This document shows positions 7,417 through 15,799 of a stretch of 21,812 bases of DNA, piece by piece. Origin of the DNA: Pseudescherichia sp039594205 (GTDB lineage: Bacteria > Pseudomonadota > Gammaproteobacteria > Enterobacterales > Enterobacteriaceae); assembly GCA_039594205.1 (NCBI GenBank), contig JBCNNW010000075.1:1-21812 (forward strand), in the 5' to 3' direction. How positions within the stretch are numbered: position 1 is the first letter of the stretch; every line of letters begins with the position of its first letter. The notes beneath the pieces are model-generated. The model saw only the letters and a program-made list of their open reading frames with translations, was not told the origin of the DNA and made no database searches. The position numbers and the translations under genes are program-made.

Positions 7417-8171
7417 TCCTGCACGCGGTGGCCAAAGCGGGCGAGGCCGGGCGGCCCTGGCTGGTGTTCCTGCACGGTTTTGCCGGTGATAGCCAGGAGT
7501 GGATGGCAGTAGGGGAGCGCTTTTCCCGCTATCCACGACTCTATATCGATCTTCCCGGTCACGGTGCTTCATCGACGGTTTTAGCCCGTAGCTTTAACGA
7601 CGTGTGTTTACAGCTAAGCGCTACCCTTTTTAGTTACAACATACTAAATCACTGGCTGGTAGGTTACTCCCTCGGGGGCCGCATCGCCATGAACTATTGC
7701 TGTCAAAATCCTGTCGGGCTAAAGGGATTGGTCGTAGAAGGCAGTCATCCAGGGCTTACCGTCGCCACCGCCCGTGAGGCGCGCTGGCTTTCCGATGCCC
7801 GCTGGGCGCAGCGCTTTCGTCATGAACCCCTTGCCGAGGTTTTTGATGACTGGTATCGGCAGCCGGTTTTTGCCGGGCTGAGTGCTGAACAGCGGTGTGA
7901 GCTGGTGGCAATAAGATGCGACAACAGCGGTGCGGCGCTGGCCGCCATGCTCGAAGCCACCTCTCTGGCGGGGCAGCCCGATCTTCGTCCGGATCTGCGC
8001 CGGTGCGACATTCCCTTTTACTACCTGTGTGGCGAACACGACCACAAATTTCGCGCCCTTGGTGCAGAACTTGCGGCGCCTTGCCTGTTGATTAACGATG
8101 CCGGGCACAATGCCCACCGGGAGAACCCCGGCGGGACGGCGGCCTGTCTGGCGCAGATTTTGCGCGACTGA
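7413..8171 (+). CDS. menH: SHCHC synthase MenH (alpha/beta hydrolase fold)
   Basis: Eliminates pyruvate from SEPHCHC to yield SHCHC, the second step after MenD. 252 residues. The catalytic triad is at E. coli positions: Ser86 in GYSLGG, Asp210 in CGEHD and His232 in DAGHNAHRENP. The oxyanion region FLHGFAGDSQEW is at 19-30. The ATG sits inside the ATGA overlap with menD, so translation is probably coupled. It is less conserved than its neighbours; a stretch around 7575-7660 is locally AT-rich with TTA and CTA leucine codons, unlike the rest of the operon. menB starts 13 nt downstream. Confidence 0.95.
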   Translation: MILHAVAKAGEAGRPWLVFLHGFAGDSQEWMAVGERFSRYPRLYIDLPGHGASSTVLARSFNDVCLQLSATLFSYNILNHWLVGYSLGGRIAMNYCCQNPVGLKGLVVEGSHPGLTVATAREARWLSDARWAQRFRHEPLAEVFDDWYRQPVFAGLSAEQRCELVAIRCDNSGAALAAMLEATSLAGQPDLRPDLRRCDIPFYYLCGEHDHKFRALGAELAAPCLLINDAGHNAHRENPGGTAACLAQILRD

Positions 8172-8184
8172 TTAAGGAACTCTG

Positions 8185-9042
8185 ATGATCTACCCCGATG
8201 AATCCATGCTTTACGCTCCGGTTGAGTGGCAGGACTGCTCCGAAGGTTACCGCGACATTCGCTACCAAAAATCCACCGACGGCATTGCCAAAATCACCAT
8301 TAACCGTCCGCAGGTACGCAATGCGTTCCGTCCCCTGACGGTGAAAGAGATGCTTCAGGCGCTGGCGGATGCCCGCTACGATGATGCGATTGGGGTTATT
8401 ATCCTCACCGGCGAAGGCGAAAAAGCCTTCTGCGCCGGGGGCGACCAGAAGGTGCGCGGCGACTACGGCGGCTATCAGGATGACTCCGGCGTGCACCATC
8501 TTAACGTGCTCGACTTCCAGCGGCAGATCCGTACCTGCCCGAAACCGGTGGTGGCGATGGTGGCAGGCTACGCCATTGGCGGCGGCCACGTCCTGCATAT
8601 GATGTGCGATCTGACCGTTGCGGCAGAGAACGCGGTGTTCGGTCAGACCGGTCCTAAGGTCGGCTCTTTCGACGGCGGCTGGGGCGCGGCCTATATGGCC
8701 CGCATCGTCGGACAGAAAAAAGCGCGTGAAATCTGGTTCCTCTGCCGTCAGTACGACGCGCAGCAGGCACTGGATATGGGGCTGGTCAACACCGTGGTGC
8801 CGGTTGCCGAGCTGGAAAAAGAGACCGTGCGCTGGTGTCGGGAGATGCTGCAAAACAGCCCGATGGCATTGCGCTGTCTGAAAGCGGCGCTCAACGCCGA
8901 CTGCGATGGTCAGGCGGGCCTGCAAGAGCTGGCAGGCAACGCTACGATGCTCTTCTACATGACCGAAGAGGGGCAGGAGGGGCGCAACGCGTTTAACGAG
9001 AAACGTCAGCCGGACTTCAGCAAATTTAAACGGAACCCGTAA
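8185..9042 (+). CDS. menB: 1,4-dihydroxy-2-naphthoyl-CoA synthase MenB
   Basis: Crotonase-family enzyme that closes the second ring, turning o-succinylbenzoyl-CoA into 1,4-dihydroxy-2-naphthoyl-CoA. 285 residues, nearly identical to E. coli MenB. Oxyanion-hole glycines lie in CAGGDQKVRGDYGGY (83-97) and IGGGHVLHM (131-139). The bicarbonate-binding set of the proteobacterial type is present: Gln154, Gly156 (FGQTGPKVG) and Trp184. Tyr97, Asp163 and Tyr258 are conserved. AAGGA lies before the ATG. It shares one base with menC (TAATG). The strong codon and protein conservation contrasts with the variable menH. Confidence 0.97.
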   Translation: MIYPDESMLYAPVEWQDCSEGYRDIRYQKSTDGIAKITINRPQVRNAFRPLTVKEMLQALADARYDDAIGVIILTGEGEKAFCAGGDQKVRGDYGGYQDDSGVHHLNVLDFQRQIRTCPKPVVAMVAGYAIGGGHVLHMMCDLTVAAENAVFGQTGPKVGSFDGGWGAAYMARIVGQKKAREIWFLCRQYDAQQALDMGLVNTVVPVAELEKETVRWCREMLQNSPMALRCLKAALNADCDGQAGLQELAGNATMLFYMTEEGQEGRNAFNEKRQPDFSKFKRNP

Positions 9043-10004
9043 TGCGTCGGGCACAGGTTTACCGCTGGCAGATCCCGATGGACGCGGGGATTGTGCTGCG
9101 CGAGCGGCGGCTGAAAACCCGTGAGGGTCTCTATCTCTGCCTGGGTGACGGCAGCCGCGAAGGGTGGGGCGAGATTTCGCCCCTTCCAGGGTTTAGTCCT
9201 GAAAGCCGGGACGACGCAGAGAGTGCCCTGCTGGCCTGGGTCGATCGCTGGCTGGAGGGTGAGGATATGCTCCCGGCGATGCCGTCGGTGGCCTTTGGCA
9301 TAAGCTGCGCACAGGCGGAGCTGGCCGGGACGCTACCCGAAGCTGCAGATTACCGCGCTGCGCCGCTCTGTACCGGCGACCCTGACGAGCTGGTGCTACA
9401 GCTGGCTGCCATGCCCGGCGAGAAAGTTGCAAAGGTGAAAGTGGGACTCTATGAAGCGGTCCGTGACGGCATGGTGGTCAATCTCCTGCTGGAGGCGGTT
9501 CCCGATCTCCAGCTGCGGCTGGACGCCAACCGCGCCTGGACTCCGCAAAAGGCGCAGCAGTTTGCGAAGTATGTCCATCCTGACTATCGCTCGCGTATCG
9601 CCTTTCTTGAGGAGCCGTGCCGCACCCGTGCCGACTCACTGGATTTTGCCCGGGATACCGGGATTGCCATCGCCTGGGATGAGAGCCTGCGCGACGCTGA
9701 TTTCTCCCTGGCCGCCGAAGCGGGCGTAAAAGCGGTGGTGATTAAGCCCATGCTCACCGGCGCGCTGGAGAAGGTTTGCGAGCAGGTGCAGGCTGCTCAT
9801 GCGCTGGGCATCACGGCGGTAATCAGCTCCTCTATTGAATCCAGCCTCGGCCTGACCCAGCTGGCGCGGATTGCCGCCAGGCTGACACCGCAGACTCTGC
9901 CGGGGCTTGATACTCTTAGCCTGATGCAGGCGCAGCAGGTTCGCCGCTGGCCGGGCAGCACTCTGCCGTACATTGATATTACCGCTCTGGAGCCGTTGCG
10001 ATGA
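9042..10004 (+). CDS. menC: o-succinylbenzoate synthase MenC
   Basis: Enolase-superfamily enzyme that dehydrates SHCHC to o-succinylbenzoate. 320 residues. The second-shell and catalytic set is intact at E. coli numbers: Lys131 and Lys133 in the KVKVG motif, metal ligands Asp161 (RLDANRAW), Glu190 (FLEEPC) and Asp213 (AWDESL), and Lys235 (VIKPML). The start codon overlaps the menB stop by one base and the stop overlaps menE by four. The N-terminal capping domain (about 1-95) is typical for the family. Confidence 0.96.
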   Translation: MRRAQVYRWQIPMDAGIVLRERRLKTREGLYLCLGDGSREGWGEISPLPGFSPESRDDAESALLAWVDRWLEGEDMLPAMPSVAFGISCAQAELAGTLPEAADYRAAPLCTGDPDELVLQLAAMPGEKVAKVKVGLYEAVRDGMVVNLLLEAVPDLQLRLDANRAWTPQKAQQFAKYVHPDYRSRIAFLEEPCRTRADSLDFARDTGIAIAWDESLRDADFSLAAEAGVKAVVIKPMLTGALEKVCEQVQAAHALGITAVISSSIESSLGLTQLARIAARLTPQTLPGLDTLSLMQAQQVRRWPGSTLPYIDITALEPLR

Positions 10005-11371
10005 CCTTTTCCGACTGGCCCTGGCGTCACTGGCGGGCGCAGCGGGGTGACGACGCTGCCGTGCGTTTGAATAGCGAAACCCTCAGCTGGCGTGCGCTCT
10101 GCACGCGCATTGATGCTCTGGCGGCGGGTTTTGCCCGACAGCACGTTCGGCCTGAAGAGGGCGTTCTGCTGCGTGGGGGCAACTCACCGCAGACGCTGCT
10201 GGCATGGCTGGCGCTGCTCCAGTGCGGAGCGCGGGTATTGCATATTAACCCCCAACTGCCTGATTCGCTGCTGGCGGTGCTGCTGCCACCGCTTTCGTTA
10301 CAACATACAGTGAGCGTTAATAACAGCTGGCGCGGCGTCGGGTTTCCGACACTGGCAATGCGTGAAGCAGAGGGTGATTATGCTGCCTGCTGGCAGCCGC
10401 AGCGGCTGACGTCCATGACCCTCACCTCCGGTTCAACCGGCCTGCCCAAAGCGGCAGTACACACCGCAGCCGCGCACCTGGCCAGCGCGCAGGGTGTGCT
10501 GTCTCTGCTTCCCTATGGCCAGGAGGATGACTGGCTGCTCTCGCTGCCGCTTTTTCACGTCTCTGGGCAGGGGATCCTGTGGCGCTGGCTGCTGGCAGGC
10601 GGGCGGCTGACGGTGCGCGACAAACAACCTCTGACCCAGGCGCTGGAGGGATGCACCCACGCTTCGCTGGTGCCGACCCAGCTCTGGCGACTGCTTAATG
10701 AGGAGGCCTGCGTAAGCCTGAAGGCGGTATTACTGGGAGGAGCGGCCATTCCGGTTGAGCTGACCACCCGTGCCAGTGAACAGGGGATCCGCACCTGGTG
10801 CGGCTACGGGCTGACAGAGTTCGCCTCCACGGTGTGCGCAAAAATCGCCGACGGCGAGCCGGACGTCGGTCAGCCGCTGCCGGGGCGGGAGGTGCGGATC
10901 GTCAACGGCGAAGTGTGGCTGCGCGGCAAGAGCATGGCCGCAGGCTACTGGCGTCACGGTGAGCTTATCCCGCTGGTCAATGATGAAGGCTGGTTTGCTA
11001 CCCGCGATCGCGGCGTTTTGAACCACGGACGGCTAAGCGTACTCGGGCGGATGGATAATCTCTTCTTCAGCGGCGGGGAGGGGATCCAACCTGAGGAGGT
11101 GGAGCGGGTCATTGTCGCCCATCCTCATGTGCAGCAGGCTTTTGTGGTCCCGCTGGCCGATCGCGAATTTGGTCAGCGTCCGGTTGCCGTGGTGGCATGC
11201 GACAGCGGCTTTGCTATCGACTCGCTGGCGGAGTGGGTCAACGGCAAGCTGGCCCGGTTCCAGCAGCCGTTGCACTGGCTAGCCCTGCCTGAGAGCTTCA
11301 ACCAGGGCGGCATTAAGATCGCCCGCCGGTCGCTGATCGGCTGGGTTCAGCAGACCCTGCGCGGCGGATAG
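10001..11371 (+). CDS. menE: o-succinylbenzoate-CoA ligase MenE
   Basis: Acyl-adenylate-forming ligase that activates o-succinylbenzoate with ATP and CoA to supply MenB. 456 residues (E. coli 451). The phosphate-binding loop TSGSTGLPK is at 142-150, the aromatic/A5 motif GYGLTEF at 268-274, ribose-binding Asp336 in TRDRG, Arg350 before the domain hinge, and catalytic Lys439 in GGIKIARRS. The ATG is inside an ATGA overlap with menC. It is last in the men operon. No intrinsic terminator follows; a GCGGCG/CGCCGC hairpin spanning the stop codon has no T tract. Confidence 0.95.
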   Translation: MTFSDWPWRHWRAQRGDDAAVRLNSETLSWRALCTRIDALAAGFARQHVRPEEGVLLRGGNSPQTLLAWLALLQCGARVLHINPQLPDSLLAVLLPPLSLQHTVSVNNSWRGVGFPTLAMREAEGDYAACWQPQRLTSMTLTSGSTGLPKAAVHTAAAHLASAQGVLSLLPYGQEDDWLLSLPLFHVSGQGILWRWLLAGGRLTVRDKQPLTQALEGCTHASLVPTQLWRLLNEEACVSLKAVLLGGAAIPVELTTRASEQGIRTWCGYGLTEFASTVCAKIADGEPDVGQPLPGREVRIVNGEVWLRGKSMAAGYWRHGELIPLVNDEGWFATRDRGVLNHGRLSVLGRMDNLFFSGGEGIQPEEVERVIVAHPHVQQAFVVPLADREFGQRPVAVVACDSGFAIDSLAEWVNGKLARFQQPLHWLALPESFNQGGIKIARRSLIGWVQQTLRGG

Positions 11372-11433
11372 CGCTTTCCCTGCGCCGCTAAACCGTGTAA
11401 AACACTTTTCGCCCATCGGCCAGCAAGAAAGAC

Positions 11434-11464
11434 TTGTACACTGTGCCGGTTTTGGGCGTATTAC
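11434..11464 (+). promoter_or_regulatory. Weak candidate promoter for yfaZ
   Basis: TTGTAC (11434-11439) and TATTAC (11459-11464) are separated by 19 bases, slightly long, ending 22 bases before the yfaZ start. The AT-rich 60 bases here contrast with the GC-rich genes on both sides. Confidence 0.35.
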
Positions 11465-11486
11465 ATTTTTTGTATGGAAAAGGGCA

Positions 11487-12029
11487 ATGGATAAAAGAAT
11501 TTTGTGGGGAGTAGCCAGCCTGATGCTGGTATCGGCATCGGCCAGCGCGCTGAGCCTCAGCGGTCAGGCCGGGGAGCACTACACCAACCTGGCGGCCGGA
11601 TTTGGCACGGAAACCAGCGGCCTGGCGCTGAGCGGCAACTGGACGCACAGCGATGACGACGGCGACGCCGCCGGCCTGGGACTGGGTCTTAATATTCCGC
11701 TCGGGCCGCTGCTGGCGACCGTCGGCGGTAAAGGCATCTATACCAATCCGAACGACGGCGACGAAGGCTATGCCGCCGCGGTTGGCGGCGGCCTGCAGTG
11801 GCCGATTGGCGACAGCTTCCGCCTGTTTGGCGAGTACTACTACTCTCCGGACTCGCTCTCCAGCGGTATCGACAGCTATCAGGAAGCCAACGCCGGTGCG
11901 CGCTGGACTATCATGCGTCCGCTGAGTATTGAAGCGGGCTATCGTTACCTGAACCTGGCGGGTAAAGACGGTAACCGCGACAATGCGCTTGCCGATGGTC
12001 CCTACGTTGGGGTTAACGCCAGCTTCTAA
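11487..12029 (+). CDS. yfaZ: YfaZ-family outer-membrane protein
   Basis: 180 residues, the same length as E. coli YfaZ. Residues 1-21 form a signal peptide: DKR, a hydrophobic core, and ASA before Leu22, a good signal peptidase I site. The mature part has alternating polar and hydrophobic strands rich in Gly, Tyr and Asn (LALSGNWTH, FRLFGEYYYSP, SIEAGYRYLNL) and ends in Phe (VNASF), as expected of a small outer-membrane beta-barrel. The function of the family is not established. AAAAGGG precedes the ATG. A terminator follows, so it is a single-gene unit. Confidence 0.92.
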   Translation: MDKRILWGVASLMLVSASASALSLSGQAGEHYTNLAAGFGTETSGLALSGNWTHSDDDGDAAGLGLGLNIPLGPLLATVGGKGIYTNPNDGDEGYAAAVGGGLQWPIGDSFRLFGEYYYSPDSLSSGIDSYQEANAGARWTIMRPLSIEAGYRYLNLAGKDGNRDNALADGPYVGVNASF

Positions 12030-12035
12030 TCCTCC

Positions 12036-12060
12036 GGCGCGGCACTCTGCCGCGCCTTTT
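12036..12060 (+). terminator. Intrinsic terminator after yfaZ
   Basis: A perfect 9-bp stem GGCGCGGCA / TGCCGCGCC (12036-12044 with 12048-12056) has a three-base loop followed by TTTT, starting 6 nt after the yfaZ stop. Confidence 0.88.
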
Positions 12061-12142
12061 CCCCTGCTTAATCCTGCCGCCATTTACCTCTCCATGCGTT
12101 ATAGTACTCCGACAACAGGTTAGGGAGAGTACGGAGCTAACG

Positions 12143-13342
12143 ATGATAAATGTGGAAATGCTGTCTACCGGCGATGAAGTCCTGCACGGCCAGATTGTTG
12201 ATACTAATGCCGCCTGGCTTGCCGATCTGTTTTTCACTGAAGGGTTACCGCTGACGCGCCGCAATACCGTAGGCGACAGCCTTAACGATCTGGTCGCCAT
12301 CCTGCGTGAGCGTAGCGAACATGCCGACGTTCTGATCGTGAACGGCGGCCTGGGTCCGACCAGCGACGATCTCAGCGCGCTGGCGGCGGCTACCGCTGCG
12401 GGCGAAGAGCTGGTCCTGCATGAGGAGTGGCTGAGCCAGATGGAGCGCTTCTTTACCGAGCGTGGACGCGTAATGGCACCCAGCAACCGCAAGCAGGCGG
12501 AGATCCCGGCCAGCGCGGAGCTGATCGATAACCCGGTAGGTACCGCCTGTGGCTTTGCCGTCAAGCTCAACCGCTGCCTGATGTTCTTTACGCCGGGCGT
12601 CCCCTCCGAGTTCAAAGTGATGGTGCAACAGAAGATCCTGCCGCGCCTGCGGCAGCGCTTCAGCCTGCCGTTACCGCCGGTCTGCCTGCGCCTGACCACC
12701 TTTGGCCGCTCTGAGAGCGACCTGGCCCAGAGTCTCGATCATCTTCAGCTGCCGGAGGGGGTAGTGATGGGCTACCGCTCATCCATGCCGATTATTGAAC
12801 TCAAGCTGACCGGCCCGGCGGAGCAGCGCGAAGCCATGGAGGCGCTGTGGCCTGAGGTGCAGCGCGTCGCCGGTGAGAGCCTGATCTTTGAAGGTACCCA
12901 GGGGCTACCAGCGCTGCTGGCGGAGAAGATGCGTGAGAAACAGCTCAGCCTGACCGTCAGCGAGCAGTTTACCGGCGGCCTGCTGGCGCTGCAGCTCTCC
13001 CGCGCTTCTGCACCGCTGCTGGTGAGTGAGGTGCTGCCGTTCCAGGCCGATACGCTGGAGCAGACCGCGCGCTGGGCAGCTGGGCTGCGCGATCGGCATC
13101 TGGCCGGGCTGGCCCTGACCGTCGGTGGACTGGACGAGGAGCATATTAACTTTGCCCTCGCCACGCCGCAGGGCACCCACGCGCTACGGGTTAAGTTCGC
13201 CACCGGACGCCACGGCGTGGCGGTGCGCCAGGAAGTGTGTGCGATGATGGCCCTGAACATGCTGCGCCGCTGGCTCAGTGGTAAAGATGTCGCCAGCGAG
13301 CACGGCTGGGTCAACGTCGTCGACTCCCTGTTTGTTAACTAA
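12143..13342 (+). CDS. yfaY: CinA-like protein YfaY
   Basis: 399 residues (E. coli YfaY about 400). The N-terminal half is a MoCF/CinA molybdopterin-binding-like domain: STGDEVLHGQIVDTN (8-22), VNGGLGPTSDD (67-77) and FFTPGVPSEF (148-157). In true CinA this half is an ADP-ribose pyrophosphatase. The C-terminal half (about 255-399) corresponds to the NMN deamidase (PncC) domain. However, the catalytic ESCTGG motif is replaced by EQFTGG (274-279) and the GIAGP loop is lost (TVGGLDEE), so deamidase activity is unlikely. E. coli YfaY is, to my knowledge, also reported inactive as deamidase. TATAGT at 12100-12105 may be its -10, without a clear -35. It converges on glpC with 13 nt between stops. 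Confidence 0.93.
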   Translation: MINVEMLSTGDEVLHGQIVDTNAAWLADLFFTEGLPLTRRNTVGDSLNDLVAILRERSEHADVLIVNGGLGPTSDDLSALAAATAAGEELVLHEEWLSQMERFFTERGRVMAPSNRKQAEIPASAELIDNPVGTACGFAVKLNRCLMFFTPGVPSEFKVMVQQKILPRLRQRFSLPLPPVCLRLTTFGRSESDLAQSLDHLQLPEGVVMGYRSSMPIIELKLTGPAEQREAMEALWPEVQRVAGESLIFEGTQGLPALLAEKMREKQLSLTVSEQFTGGLLALQLSRASAPLLVSEVLPFQADTLEQTARWAAGLRDRHLAGLALTVGGLDEEHINFALATPQGTHALRVKFATGRHGVAVRQEVCAMMALNMLRRWLSGKDVASEHGWVNVVDSLFVN

Positions 13343-13355
13343 TCCGGCCTGTTAG

Positions 13356-14549
13356 CTACTCTGCCAGCGCCTGCGCCAGCAGAGTAATGGGATGTTCACA
13401 GCGTTTGGTGGTGGACATCTCTATCTGCCATTTACAGGTTTCGCAGTCGGTCACCACGATATCTGCGCCGCTCGCCTCAATCTGGCGAAACAGCGGGGCA
13501 CCAATTGCCTGCGAGGTGGGATAGTTCTCGGCTTTGAAACCGTAGGTTCCCGCAATGCCGCAGCATTGAGAGTCCAGTACGATCACGTTCACCCCCGGAA
13601 TTTTTCGCAGCAGTTCCAGGCTGTAGAGCGTCCAGCCCATCTTCTCCATATGGCATGGCGTATGGTAGGCCACCGTCAACGGTAGCGTTCGCAGCGGCAG
13701 GGTACGTCCTTCGTCCAGCCTGCGCCACAGCCAGCGCGTGGCAAGGTCGATATGCGGCCGTAGTGGGGCATTGGGCAGATCCAGCAGGTGCGGATACTCA
13801 TCGCGCAGCGTGAAGGTACAGGTTGATGAAGTTGCTATCGTTGTCAGCCCGTTATCGACAATCGCCCGCTCCAGGGCTCGCAGGTTTACCGTCGCCTGCT
13901 TTTTAGCTTTGTCATAGAAGCCGTTTGCCATCAGCGGCACGCCGCAGCATCGCTCCTTATCCAGCAACTGCACGCCGATCCCCAGCGCGTTAGCCACCTT
14001 CACAACATCTTTCCCTAACTGGGGGGAGTTGTAATTCACATAGCAGCCGTGAAAAAAGGCCACCTGCTCAGGGTAGGCCGCCTGACACTCGGCCTGCCGG
14101 CGATACCACTGGCGAAAGGTGCCCCGGGCATATTTGGGCAGCGTCCGGCGACGATCAATATGCAGTATCTTGTCGAGCAGCTGGCGCACCGGTTTGAGTC
14201 CCGTGGTGGCATTCACCAGCGGTGCGATCGGGGAAGAGAGCGCGCCGAGCAGATCGGTGTGGCTGAGCAGGGTATTGCGCAGCCCGTTTTTAGGTTGGGC
14301 GTACTGCGCGCGGGCGCGCTGAATAATATCGCCAATGTTGACCCCGGAAGGGCAGGCGGTTTCACAGCGTTTACAGTTAGTACAGTAGCTTAGCAACGCG
14401 TCAAACAGGGCCGGATCCTTTAGCCGCAGGCGCTCCCCGTCTGGGCCAGCCTGTTTGGGGCCGCTGTAGGCCGGGTTCACCTGGCTTACCGGGCAGGCGG
14501 TGGTGCAGACGGTGCACTTTATACAGCTCTCAAATTGCGTCATGCTCAT
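13356..14549 (-). CDS. glpC: Anaerobic glycerol-3-phosphate dehydrogenase subunit C (iron-sulfur)
   Basis: Membrane-associated electron-transfer subunit that passes electrons from GlpAB to menaquinone. 397 residues from the ATG at 14549 (MSMTQFESC), preceded by GGAGG; the frame stays open for 24 further codons upstream but those lie within glpB. Two ferredoxin-type clusters are visible: CIKCTVCTTACP (Cys9, 12, 15, 19) and CTNCKRCETACP (Cys56, 59, 62, 66). Two CCG-domain repeats follow, with CCGVPL and CCGIAGTYG near the C-terminal half. The start overlaps the glpB stop by 4 nt (ATGA). Last gene of glpABC. Confidence 0.96.
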   Translation of the reverse strand: MSMTQFESCIKCTVCTTACPVSQVNPAYSGPKQAGPDGERLRLKDPALFDALLSYCTNCKRCETACPSGVNIGDIIQRARAQYAQPKNGLRNTLLSHTDLLGALSSPIAPLVNATTGLKPVRQLLDKILHIDRRRTLPKYARGTFRQWYRRQAECQAAYPEQVAFFHGCYVNYNSPQLGKDVVKVANALGIGVQLLDKERCCGVPLMANGFYDKAKKQATVNLRALERAIVDNGLTTIATSSTCTFTLRDEYPHLLDLPNAPLRPHIDLATRWLWRRLDEGRTLPLRTLPLTVAYHTPCHMEKMGWTLYSLELLRKIPGVNVIVLDSQCCGIAGTYGFKAENYPTSQAIGAPLFRQIEASGADIVVTDCETCKWQIEMSTTKRCEHPITLLAQALAE

Positions 14550-15799
14550 TGCAGATCCTCCCTGGCGCAGATCTGCCGCGCCGCGTGTAATGCGGTTACG
14601 GCACAGACTCCGCCGCCGCATCCCTGGGTGATGGCATCGAAACCGCCCAGCACCGAACCGGCAACGTAGAGATTTTCAAGCCGTTCGCCGTTTAGCCAGC
14701 CGCGCAGCGTATGGTCGGTACGTACGCCAGCATGCTGCCACGGTTGGGCAGCAAACAGATCGTCGCGAGTCCAGCGGCCTCTCTCAGGCTGCTGGACCTC
14801 TAACCCCAGCACCGCCTCGCGAATACCCTGGCGTTCGGCAATCAAGCCATTGCTGAAGAAGCTGCCGCTGGCCAGCACCACATGACGCGGACGCAGGGGA
14901 ATATCCTCATGCCTGCGCGTCCACAATGCGCTGATCCGGCCCGCGCTAACGGTGGTGTTCAGCACCTCATCGCCCGGCAGCCAGACGCCACCGTTTTTAA
15001 TAAAATGCCGCTGGAGCAGCGTCTGCATCCGCATACCGAATACCGACGGGGGAAGCGTAGGCAGGAGCTGCACTTTGCCGGGTAATGCCTCATTCAGGCG
15101 GGTCCAGACGCGACTATCCGTCAGGCCAAAGCAGGCAGGCAGCCAGAGCGCATCATGCTCCAGGCTCAAAGCATGGAGCGCGTCGCAGAGTGGGGTGAAC
15201 TGCACGTCATCGTCGAGCACCCGGGCGATAGTGACGGCGCGGAACTCGCTCGGGTTGTCACGCAGAGTGTCGAGGGCAGGGAGAGTAATTTCATGGGCGG
15301 TAGCGGTAACGCCCAGCCTGCGCAGCCCAGCGGCGGCAAGCGCTGGCTGAAAGTCGAGGAAGCCTTCAATGCCGATAATGCCAATATGTACGCCTGGCGA
15401 TGGCGCAACCGGTACCTCCTGCGGGCTAAGCCAGGCCGGGCGCAGCCTGCCCAGCGGCGTTACGCGGACATGGGACTTTTCCGGGTGGCCCTGCATCTCC
15501 AGGCCACAGTCGGCCAGCAGGCGCTGGGCTTCCTGCGCATAGTCGATGACCCGCTCAGGCCCCAGCAGCGCGTAGGGGTGCTGGGGGGCAAGTTCTGCCA
15601 GCTTCGCCAGCCCGGCGTTGAAATCCGCCACCGCCTCGCCGCCAGGCAGGTGGGAGAGCAGATCCAGCGAGCCAGAGGAGAAGCTGAGCGCGCTCCGTCC
15701 CCGACTAACAATGGCAACGCGTTGGCCGCGTTCCGTGAGCGTTATGCCGCAGAGTAAACCTGCCAGCCCGCCGCCGATAATCACCGTATCAAAGTTCAT
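14546..15799 (-). CDS. glpB: Anaerobic glycerol-3-phosphate dehydrogenase subunit B
   Basis: Flavin-binding partner of GlpA in the soluble part of the anaerobic dehydrogenase. 417 residues from the ATG at 15799 (MNFDTVIIGGG); the open frame extends upstream only as a shadow of glpA. The dinucleotide-binding loop IIGGGLAGLLCG is at 7-18. The C-terminal GSVLGGFDAITQGCGGGVCAV closes the Rossmann-type flavin site. The start lies 11 nt inside the end of glpA, with GGAGGAG just upstream, and the stop overlaps glpC. This strict overlap fits coupled, stoichiometric translation of the three subunits. Confidence 0.95.
   Translation of the reverse strand: MNFDTVIIGGGLAGLLCGITLTERGQRVAIVSRGRSALSFSSGSLDLLSHLPGGEAVADFNAGLAKLAELAPQHPYALLGPERVIDYAQEAQRLLADCGLEMQGHPEKSHVRVTPLGRLRPAWLSPQEVPVAPSPGVHIGIIGIEGFLDFQPALAAAGLRRLGVTATAHEITLPALDTLRDNPSEFRAVTIARVLDDDVQFTPLCDALHALSLEHDALWLPACFGLTDSRVWTRLNEALPGKVQLLPTLPPSVFGMRMQTLLQRHFIKNGGVWLPGDEVLNTTVSAGRISALWTRRHEDIPLRPRHVVLASGSFFSNGLIAERQGIREAVLGLEVQQPERGRWTRDDLFAAQPWQHAGVRTDHTLRGWLNGERLENLYVAGSVLGGFDAITQGCGGGVCAVTALHAARQICAREDLQ

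Noticed and set aside
8092..9054. 320-codon minus-strand frame opposite menB
   Set aside because: Antisense shadow of menB and flanks; no promoter or ribosome site and no recognisable fold.
11361..11388. GCGGCG...CGCCGC hairpin at the end of menE as an operon terminator
   Set aside because: No T run follows the stem, so it does not meet the intrinsic-terminator pattern.
13360..13385. CTCTGC...GCAGAG inverted repeat at the yfaY/glpC junction as a bidirectional terminator
   Set aside because: It lies inside the glpC coding end and lacks a T tract on either strand.
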